Source of the DNA: CAZKWY01 sp964556655
GTDB taxonomy: Bacteria > Patescibacteriota > Minisyncoccia > Portnoybacterales > UBA2143
Length of the DNA stretch: 64,000 nucleotides
Assembly (NCBI GenBank): GCA_964556655.1
Contig: CAZKWY010000001.1
Coordinates: forward strand, 29,974 to 93,973
Direction of reading: 5' to 3'
Under the pieces are notes generated by a model, which searched no databases, was not told the DNA's origin, and worked only from the letters and a program-made list of their open reading frames with translations. Below are positions 17,768-23,516 of the stretch, in pieces; positions within the stretch are counted from its first letter, which is position 1, and every line of letters begins with the position of its first letter. The translations under genes and the position numbers were made by a program.

Positions 17768-18222
17768 TTTTTAGAAACAGATCTGACGACAATTCTTCTT
17801 TCAGGTTCCTCGCCAACGCTTTCTGTTTCTATTCGCGGATAAGAGGATAGGACAAGGTGAATAATTCTTCTTTCGCGAGCAGGCATCGGCTGAAGAGTAA
17901 CAGCTATTTTTTCTGACAAAGCTTGCTGAGCAATGTTTTGAGCTAATCCCTCCAATAGTCTGCTCCGATGCTGGCGATAATTGTTGATATCAAGACAGAA
18001 ATAAACAGGTTCTCCAGCTTGCTTGCTAACTAAAAGACGAGCTAGATGTTGGAAAGCTTCTAAATTAATCCCGCCCTGGCCAATTAAAAAACCAGCCTTT
18101 TCGCTTTGAATATTAACCAACAAACCCTCTTGGGGATGCTCTTCTATGGAAACCTCTTCGCGCAGGCTCATATATTCAAGCATCTTGGCAATAGTTTCTT
18201 TAATCAGCCTAATCTTATCCAT
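17764..18222 (-). CDS. jag: Jag/KhpB RNA-binding protein (KH + R3H)
   Basis: 152 aa. The KH domain carries GFLIGQGGINLEAFQHLARLL (about residues 45-65) and the R3H domain carries PMPARERRIIHLVLSS (about residues 110-125). Jag/KhpB is an RNA-binding protein, usually encoded next to yidC as here, and linked to envelope growth control. The protein lacks the N-terminal Jag domain of longer homologues, so it is a short form. It lies 34 bp after yidC. Confidence 0.88.
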   Translation of the reverse strand: MDKIRLIKETIAKMLEYMSLREEVSIEEHPQEGLLVNIQSEKAGFLIGQGGINLEAFQHLARLLVSKQAGEPVYFCLDINNYRQHRSRLLEGLAQNIAQQALSEKIAVTLQPMPARERRIIHLVLSSYPRIETESVGEEPERRIVVRSVSKK

Positions 18223-18256
18223 AAGAATACTAATATAATACTTATTGGATTAAATT

Positions 18257-18979
18257 TCAAGCCTCTGCCTCTGTTCGAACCTTAGTTAAGCGATGTTGAA
18301 TAATGCCAAAAACAGTAATCACAGACCAATAAAGAGGCAGAGCGGCGGGAAGATTTAAAGCAATAAAAAAAGTAAGCAAAGGCATAAAATAAGTCATTTG
18401 GCTGCTTAGGATAGAAGAAACATCAATGCCGCCTACCTTGCCTTTCTGGGCCGAAGATCCTTTTTTGGGCATTACCATTTTAGAATGAAAAAACTGCAAA
18501 ATACCAGCAAGAAAAGCGAAGATGATGCTTTTTTGTGAAAGATCAACTAGATTTAAAAACATAACATTGAAAGAAGCAGGCTCCTGAACAAAATTATAAA
18601 GCAAATCAAAATTATGCGCGTCTAAACCGGTAAAAAAAACTCGATACAAAGCAATTAAAATCGGCAGCTGAATTAAAATAGGCAGGCATCCAGCCATTGG
18701 ATTGATACGATGCTTTTGGTATAAGGACATTAAGGCGCGCGCCTGCTCTTCTTTGTTGGGATGCTTTTTCTGAATTTCCTTAATTTTTGGCTGAAGCTGG
18801 CTAATTTCTTTCTGCGAACGAACTGCTTTTTTAGAAAAAGGATAAAGAATCAAACGAATAATAGAAGTAAGAACAATAATGGCAATGCCCAAATCGGGAA
18901 TAATATTATAGATAAAAACAAGAGCATTAAAGAGGGGACGATAAAGAGTTTCGTTAAAAATAGTAATAAAAATTTCCAT
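18257..18979 (-). CDS. yidC: YidC/Oxa1 membrane protein insertase
   Basis: 240 aa. The 60KD_IMP domain is clear: a first helix near residues 20-45, then the charged cytoplasmic hairpin with QKEISQLQPKIKEIQKKHP, then NPMAGCLPILIQLPILIALYRVFF, and later helices including MPLLTFFIALNLPAALPLYW. It inserts small membrane proteins with or without SecYEG. There is no large periplasmic domain, as in Gram-positive forms, and no lipobox. It lies 4 bp after rnpA in the conserved rpmH-rnpA-yidC-jag order. Confidence 0.93.
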   Translation of the reverse strand: MEIFITIFNETLYRPLFNALVFIYNIIPDLGIAIIVLTSIIRLILYPFSKKAVRSQKEISQLQPKIKEIQKKHPNKEEQARALMSLYQKHRINPMAGCLPILIQLPILIALYRVFFTGLDAHNFDLLYNFVQEPASFNVMFLNLVDLSQKSIIFAFLAGILQFFHSKMVMPKKGSSAQKGKVGGIDVSSILSSQMTYFMPLLTFFIALNLPAALPLYWSVITVFGIIQHRLTKVRTEAEA

Positions 18980-18983
18980 TTTT

Positions 18984-19328
18984 TTATTTTTTTATTAAAC
19001 CAGCCTTTTCAAATAAGCACGTTAATTCTTCTTTAATAAGCTGATATTCTTTTTCTATAATCTTATCAGAAGGAATAACTACGATATCAAAACAACATTT
19101 AAGCTTCTCTTTTTCATCAAAGACTATTTCTTCTAGCCTTTTTTTTATTTTATTTCGCCAAACAGCTTTCTTTGATATTTTCAGGCCTACTACAAAAGCA
19201 AATCTATTAAAGCCTAAATTATTAGCTTTAGTTTTGATTTTTAAAAAATCTCCGTAATAAGAACGACCTTGATCAAATAGTTCCTTAAAATCGTTCTTTT
19301 TTTTGAGCTTGTGTTTTCGTTTAAGCAT
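18984..19328 (-). CDS. rnpA: Ribonuclease P protein component
   Basis: 114 aa basic protein that binds RNase P RNA and helps it process pre-tRNA 5' ends. It begins MLKRKHKLKKKNDFKELFDQG and contains the RNR motif region SKKAVWRNKIKKRLEE (about residues 51-66). Length and order between rpmH and yidC are typical. The catalytic RNA gene (rnpB) was not found in the window. Confidence 0.93.
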   Translation of the reverse strand: MLKRKHKLKKKNDFKELFDQGRSYYGDFLKIKTKANNLGFNRFAFVVGLKISKKAVWRNKIKKRLEEIVFDEKEKLKCCFDIVVIPSDKIIEKEYQLIKEELTCLFEKAGLIKK

Positions 19329-19367
19329 TTACGCGCAAAACAAAAACTCCTTCTTTTGCAATGAAGG

Positions 19368-19502
19368 CTAGACAGTTATTTTTTTTCTTTTTTTAAGTCT
19401 TCTTTTAGAAAGAACCCTTTTCCCAAATTTATCTGCCATTCTTTTTTTAAAACCATGGGTTCTTTTCCTTTTTTTTCTCTTGGGATTGTAAGTAAAAGAC
19501 AT
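19368..19502 (-). CDS. rpmH: 50S ribosomal protein L34
   Basis: 44 aa, read on the minus strand from the ATG at 19502 to TAG at 19368. It starts MSFTYNPKRKKRKRTHGFKK and continues RMADKFGKRVLSKRRLKK, the L34 pattern (TYNPkkrkr.r.HGFr.RM). It stands at the head of the rpmH-rnpA-yidC-jag operon, immediately beside the candidate oriC. Confidence 0.95.
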   Translation of the reverse strand: MSFTYNPKRKKRKRTHGFKKRMADKFGKRVLSKRRLKKRKKITV

Positions 19503-19686
19503 AACTAAAATTAATTAAAGACCTAGTTTAGGTTAGCATTTTAAAAAAACTAAGTCAAATCACTAACAACTTATCCCCAATCAATCCACAACTAAAGAAA
19601 AAACAGCATTATCTGTGGATATTTTTTAAAATATCGGGTTTGTGATAGAATAAAAGCGCTAACAAAAAAATAATTTCCCCAAGTTT
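19503..19686. other. Candidate oriC segment: rpmH-dnaA intergenic with DnaA boxes
   Basis: Divergent rpmH and dnaA flank 184 AT-rich bases. Near-consensus DnaA boxes (TTATCCACA) are TTATCCCCA at 19571-19579, CAATCCACA at 19582-19590, and ATATCCACA read on the minus strand at 19622-19614. The rpmH-side promoter (19530-19558) is also here. Origins next to rpmH/dnaA are common in bacteria. Placement is by synteny and motif only. Confidence 0.6.
19530..19558 (-). promoter_or_regulatory. Probable promoter of the rpmH-rnpA-yidC-jag operon
   Basis: On the minus strand TTGACT (19558-19553), a 17-nt spacer and TAACCT (19535-19530), about 27 nt upstream of the rpmH start. The -35 is near consensus, the -10 weaker. 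Confidence 0.5.
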
Positions 19687-21048
19687 ATGGACTTAAAAGA
19701 ACTTTGGCAGACAACTTTAACCGAAATAGAGCTGACCACATCCAAAGCCAATTATATCACCTGGTTCAAAAACACTGACATTCATGCCAAAAAAGAAGGA
19801 ACTGTTATCATCAACACTCCCAACGGGTTCACCAAAGAATGGCTGGAGAACAAATACAACAAACTAATTTTAAAAATTCTCCGCAATCACTCTCCTGACG
19901 TTAAAGATGTCCAATTCGTTATTGGGAAATCTTCTTTTTCACCAAAAGAAAACGAATACAAGAAAGAAAAAGAAGAAAACTTCTTAAACGACCAGCAATT
20001 AGGCTTTCAAGAATTTAATCTTAATAAAGAAACCAATCTCAATCCTAAATATAACTTTGACAACTTTATTGTAGGCTCTTTCAACGAATTAGCTCAAGCG
20101 GCCGGCCGAGCTGTGGTTAAGCATGCAGGAACTCTCTACAACCCTTTATTTGTTTACGGCGGCGTAGGATTAGGCAAAACCCACCTCTTGCAAGCTATTG
20201 GCAATGAATTAACCAAAAAACACCCGAATAAAAAAATAAAATACTTAAGCTCTGAAAAATATACCACTGAACTTGTAGATGCTATCTCTAAAAGAGGGAT
20301 GGAAAGTTTTAAAGATAAATACCATAAAACAGATGTGCTTATTATTGATGATATTCAATTTATTGCTGGCAAAGAAAAAACACAAGAAGAGTTTTTCCAT
20401 ACCTTTAATTCTCTTTATCAAAAAAATAAACAAATTATCATTAGCTCCGATAGGCCGCCTAACGCTATCGCCACCTTAGAAGACCGCCTAAGATCAAGAT
20501 TTGAAGGAGGAATGATCGCTGATGTGAGCACTCCTGATCTAGAAACAAGATTTGCTATTTTAAAAAATAAAGCTCAAGAGAAAAAAGTTAAAATCCCTGA
20601 TGAATCAATTAATTATATTGTCACCCATATCCAAAAAAGCATTAGGGATCTAGAAGGAGCGCTTAACAGGGTAGTGGCTTTTTCTCAAATTAACAATACC
20701 ACTCCTACGCTTAAAAATACCGCCAAGATACTTTCTCAGATCATTAAAACACCAAAAAAAATGACCAATCACAAAAACATCATTCAAACTGTGGCAGAAT
20801 TTTATGATATCGCCATCAGTGATTTAACTAGCCACTCCCGCAAAAAAGAATTAGTCAGACCTAGACAAATTACTATGCATCTCCTAAGAGAAGAGCTAAA
20901 AGGATCGTATCCTTTTATTGGAGAAAAATTGGGCGGTAGAGATCATACCACTGTTATTTATGCCTGCCAAAAAATTAATAAGGAGATAGAAGAAAACGAC
21001 TCTCTTCAACAAGAAATCAATCTCATTAAAGAAAGGCTTTATAATTAA
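19687..21048 (+). CDS. dnaA: Chromosomal replication initiator DnaA
   Basis: 453 aa. Domain I spans about residues 1-80. The AAA+ domain has Walker A YGGVGLGKTHLL (about 157-168) and Walker B VLIIDDIQF (about 217-225). The C-terminal DNA-binding domain has the DnaA signature GGRDHTTVIYA (near residue 416). DnaA-ATP binds boxes in oriC and opens the duplex. No Shine-Dalgarno is visible before the ATG (TTTCCCCAAGTTT). It diverges from rpmH and is followed by dnaN, the standard origin arrangement. Confidence 0.97.
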   Translation: MDLKELWQTTLTEIELTTSKANYITWFKNTDIHAKKEGTVIINTPNGFTKEWLENKYNKLILKILRNHSPDVKDVQFVIGKSSFSPKENEYKKEKEENFLNDQQLGFQEFNLNKETNLNPKYNFDNFIVGSFNELAQAAGRAVVKHAGTLYNPLFVYGGVGLGKTHLLQAIGNELTKKHPNKKIKYLSSEKYTTELVDAISKRGMESFKDKYHKTDVLIIDDIQFIAGKEKTQEEFFHTFNSLYQKNKQIIISSDRPPNAIATLEDRLRSRFEGGMIADVSTPDLETRFAILKNKAQEKKVKIPDESINYIVTHIQKSIRDLEGALNRVVAFSQINNTTPTLKNTAKILSQIIKTPKKMTNHKNIIQTVAEFYDIAISDLTSHSRKKELVRPRQITMHLLREELKGSYPFIGEKLGGRDHTTVIYACQKINKEIEENDSLQQEINLIKERLYN

Positions 21049-21216
21049 CCTCTTATAAGATTTTTATCAACAAGCTTTTCTATTCTTTTTGCCCAAGCTG
21101 TTAAAAAGAAAAATAACTCTAATAAACAAAAAAGAAGTTTTTCCCCATAAAAATTATCACTAATAATATCAATAATAATTTTATATTTATATTATTAATA
21201 TTATTATTAATTAATA
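21049..21216. other. dnaA-dnaN intergenic, candidate DNA unwinding element
   Basis: 168 bases with almost no G or C from about 21155 to 21216, composed of TAATAAT/TATTATT runs. A DnaA box-like TTATCAACA lies at 21064-21072. The run TAATAATATCAATAATAA after TTATCAC (about 21155-21175) resembles the trinucleotide spacing of DnaA-trio elements. The strand-opening role is inferred from position and composition. Confidence 0.45.
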
Positions 21217-22329
21217 ATGGAAATTATTTGTCTCAAAGAAAAATTAAAAAAGGCCCTTAATATTGCGGAAAGAATTATCGGAAGAAACTTAACTTTGCCT
21301 ATCTTAAATAACCTTTTATTGAATACAGAAAAGAATAAGCTAAGAATTTCTTCTACTAACCTTGAAATAGGCATTAATTGTTGGCTTCCTGTTAAAGTTA
21401 AGGAAAAAGGAAGCATTACTGTGCCTGCTAAATTGATAGCTGGTTTTGTTAATAATCTTCCCAATAAAAAAGTAGAGATAAAAAATAAAAACAACCAACT
21501 GCAGATAAAATGCGAAAGCTATAAATCAATTATTAACGGCTTAAGCGCCGATGATTTTCCTATTATCCCTAAAGTTAAAAGTGATTGTGTCTTAGAAATC
21601 AAAGGCAGTAATTTAAGGGATACTCTTTCTCAGGTGGTGAGCATTGCTTCTTTTTCAGAATCAAGGCCTGAAATTTCTGGTGTTTTTATTTCCTTTAATA
21701 AAAATAATATTACCTTAGCGGCAACAGATAGCTTTAGGTTGGCGGAAAAAAATTTAGAAGCGGAGAAAAGCAACTTTTCATTCGGAGAAAACAGCTCTAT
21801 TATTGTTCCTCAGAGGACAATTCAGGAATTAATAAGGATCTTAGGCGAAGAAGATAGCGAGCTGGTTAAATTATTTTTTGCTAATAGCCAAATTTTATTT
21901 GATATGGGCAATCAGCAGATTGTTTCACGTCTTATTGAGGGTCAATACCCAGATTATCAACAAATTATCCCCGACAAACTTGAAACAGAAGCTATTATTA
22001 ATAAACAGGAGTTAATTAACAGCGTTAAATTATCCGGTTTATTCAGCGGCAAGGCAGGAAATGTCAATCTATTAGTTAATCCTAAAAAATCGGCGGTCAT
22101 TGTTTCCTCAAAAGACACTGAACTAGGGCAAAACCAATCCCAAATAGAGGCTAAGATTAAAGGGAAAGAAATAGAGGCAACGTTAAATTATCAATATATA
22201 TTAGAAGGATTAAGCAATATTTTTAGCGATAAAGTTGTTTTGGGGCTTAATGATAATTCCAAGCCAGTTTTATTAAAACCAGTAGGAGATATTAGTTATA
22301 ATTATATTGTTATGCCTATTAAAGTATAA
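21217..22329 (+). CDS. dnaN: DNA polymerase III beta subunit (sliding clamp)
   Basis: 370 aa, three repeated clamp domains. The N-terminus MEIICLKEKLKKALNIAERII and phrases such as LPILNNLLLNTE, SRLIEGQYPDYQQIIP and the final YNYIVMPIKV match bacterial beta clamps. It tethers the replicative polymerase to DNA. It lies after dnaA across the AT-rich spacer. Its TAA overlaps the ATG of the following regulator gene (TAATG). Confidence 0.96.
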   Translation: MEIICLKEKLKKALNIAERIIGRNLTLPILNNLLLNTEKNKLRISSTNLEIGINCWLPVKVKEKGSITVPAKLIAGFVNNLPNKKVEIKNKNNQLQIKCESYKSIINGLSADDFPIIPKVKSDCVLEIKGSNLRDTLSQVVSIASFSESRPEISGVFISFNKNNITLAATDSFRLAEKNLEAEKSNFSFGENSSIIVPQRTIQELIRILGEEDSELVKLFFANSQILFDMGNQQIVSRLIEGQYPDYQQIIPDKLETEAIINKQELINSVKLSGLFSGKAGNVNLLVNPKKSAVIVSSKDTELGQNQSQIEAKIKGKEIEATLNYQYILEGLSNIFSDKVVLGLNDNSKPVLLKPVGDISYNYIVMPIKV

Positions 22330-23095
22330 TGATTAGCAAATTAAAACAAATTGGCTTATCAGACAAAGAAGCTAGAGTTTATCTAGCTTCTTTGGAGCTT
22401 GGAGAAGCTTCTATCCAAAAATTTCTTTAAAAGCAGAAGTCAATCGACCAACTACTTATGTTCAGATGGATAGCCTTATTAAAATGGGATTAATGGCTTC
22501 TGTGGAAAAGAATAAAAAAAAGCGCTTTTCGCCTCTTCCTCCTTCGCAACTGCTTTCTTTTTTAGATAACAAAGAAAAAGAAATTGCCAAAAAGAGAGAA
22601 GATCTTAAATTGTCTCTATCAGAGTTTGATTATATTTATAATTTATCTTCTTCTAGCGAAAAGCCCAGGGTGATGTTTTTTGAAGGAAGAGAGGGGATTA
22701 AAGCTATCCAAAACGATATTCTTAAAAGTAAAATAGATCATATTTGCGAATTTGTTTCTTTAGATGATTCTTATCGTGTTTTTCCGCCAAAAAAAAACGA
22801 TCATAGGGCAAAAATGAAAAAGAAGTTAAAAAAAGTTGTCAGTCGTGTAATTTATACCACTCAAAAAGGCCCTTTTCTAAAAGAAAAAGACAATCTTACT
22901 GAACGGCGGTTTGTGCCTTATGAGAAATATCCTTTTCATACTGAAATTAGTGTTTATGCCAATAAAACAGCCTTTGTTTCCCATCAAGATAAGCTTATTG
23001 GCGCGGTAATTGAATGCCAAGATATTTCTAACAGCTTGGAGATTATTTTTAATCTAGCTTGGGAGGCAACAGAAAAACACCAAAGAGAAAAATAA
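22329..23095 (+). pseudogene. TrmB-like transcriptional regulator, interrupted by a -1 frameshift
   Basis: The ATG overlaps the dnaN stop. The first 33 codons (MISKLKQIGLSDKEARVYLASLELGEASIQKF) are a winged-helix start of the TrmB type and end at TAA 22428-22430. The rest of the helix-turn-helix continues in another frame (LKAEVNRPTTYVQMDSLIKMG), then a coiled coil and a C-terminal effector-like domain to 23095. One extra A in the run CCAAAAATTT (about 22413-22423) restores ATC CAA AAA ATT TCT TTA AAA GCA and joins both halves. Explanations are a real mutation, a sequencing or assembly error in the homopolymer, or slippage. An internal ATG at 22466 lacks half of the DNA-binding domain. Confidence 0.75.
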
Positions 23096-23118
23096 GTCGT
23101 AGTTGTTTTTAATTTTTA

Positions 23119-23155
23119 AAGCCCCTATTCCGAAAACAAAGGAATAGGGGCTTTT
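23119..23155. terminator. Strong hairpin terminator, usable from both sides
   Basis: 13-bp stem AAGCCCCTATTCC / GGAATAGGGGCTT with a 9-nt loop, followed by TTTTAA on the plus strand and TTTAAAAATT on the minus strand. It would end dnaN/regulator transcripts and also the small minus-strand ORF 23125-23211. Confidence 0.75.
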
Positions 23156-23211
23156 AAGCTGCCCTCTTTGCAGTGGGCAACCCTAGGTAGTGTGAATTTT
23201 TTTATTGCCAT
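23125..23211 (-). CDS. Small ORF (28 aa) with its own promoter and Shine-Dalgarno
   Basis: Minus-strand ORF beginning MAIKKFTLPRVAHCKEG, ending LKAPIPLFSE, stop TAG. Reasons to take it seriously: a TTGATA-N17-TATAAT promoter at 23269-23241, AAGGAG (23228-23223) placed 11 nt before the ATG, and a strong hairpin overlapping its end. It is not hydrophobic and matches no family I know. It could be a short regulatory or leader peptide, or the transcript could act as RNA. It is divergent from the structured RNA gene at 23402-23516. Confidence 0.4.
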   Translation of the reverse strand: MAIKKFTLPRVAHCKEGSLKAPIPLFSE

Positions 23212-23240
23212 AAAGCAGCACTCTCCTTTCTTAATATTTT

Positions 23241-23269
23241 ATTATAGATGTTTTTTGATAGGATATCAA
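23241..23269 (-). promoter_or_regulatory. Promoter of the 28-codon ORF
   Basis: TTGATA (23269-23264), 17-nt spacer, TATAAT (23246-23241) on the minus strand. The expected start near 23234 gives a leader of about 23 nt containing AAGAAAGGAGAG. Confidence 0.6.
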
Positions 23270-23279
23270 GTGAATATTT

Positions 23280-23301
23280 TATGTCAACAATATTTGACAT
23301 A
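23280..23301. promoter_or_regulatory. Palindrome TATGTCAA-N6-TTGACATA (operator-like)
   Basis: Perfect 8-bp inverted repeat with a 6-nt centre, located between the divergent promoters at 23241-23269 and 23367-23395. It shares the half-site TGTCA/TGACA with the palindrome at 23350-23377. A third half-site, ATGTCA, occurs near 23328. Confidence 0.55.
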
Positions 23302-23349
23302 GATCAACAAAATTTATATGATATCAATAATGTCAGTTTTTTAGCGTAG

Positions 23350-23377
23350 TTTTATGTCATTATCTATTGACATAAAA
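23350..23377. promoter_or_regulatory. Palindrome TTTTATGTCA-N8-TGACATAAAA overlapping a -35 box
   Basis: Perfect 10-bp inverted repeat with an 8-nt centre. Its right arm contains the TTGACA -35 box of the RNA promoter, so a protein bound here would block RNA polymerase. The same half-site recurs at 23280-23301. Confidence 0.6.
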
Positions 23378-23395
23378 TATAATAAGTGATATAAT
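23367..23395 (+). promoter_or_regulatory. Perfect consensus sigma70 promoter
   Basis: TTGACA (23367-23372), exactly 17 nt, TATAAT (23390-23395). The start is expected at about 23402. No ORF follows; the transcript would be the structured RNA ending at the T-run 23509-23515. Confidence 0.85.
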
Positions 23396-23401
23396 CTAGA
23401 A

Positions 23402-23516
23402 AACAACACTTTTTAGTGCGAGAGTCTCGCCTCGTTCTCCTCCTTACGAGGCCTCCTTCCGGGGGGATAGGGGCTTGATGCCGTAAGAGGCTTTCGCGCT
23501 AAAGGGTGTTTTTTTA
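23402..23516 (+). ncRNA. Unidentified structured small RNA with anti-Shine-Dalgarno-like loop
   Basis: About 115 nt between a consensus promoter and a T-run. The ends pair over 20 consecutive positions (23405-23424 with 23491-23510, four of them G-U). Inside, GCCTCGT (23429-23435) pairs with ACGAGGC (23446-23452), leaving the 10-nt loop TCTCCTCCTT. CCTCCTT, the anti-Shine-Dalgarno sequence of 16S rRNA, occurs in that loop and again at 23452-23458. GCGAGA/TCTCGC (23418-23430) can form an alternative hairpin that competes with the long stem. It does not match SRP, 6S, tmRNA or RNase P RNA as I know them. The T-run abuts the stop codon of the convergent penicillin-binding protein gene. Confidence 0.65.

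Noticed and set aside
22466..23095. Treating the second half of the TrmB-like gene as a complete gene from ATG 22466
   Set aside because: It would lack half of the DNA-binding domain, whose residues are encoded just upstream in the two frames.
23402..23516. SRP 4.5S RNA or 6S RNA
   Set aside because: No GGAAG/AGCAG-type SRP loop, and too short and differently built for 6S RNA.
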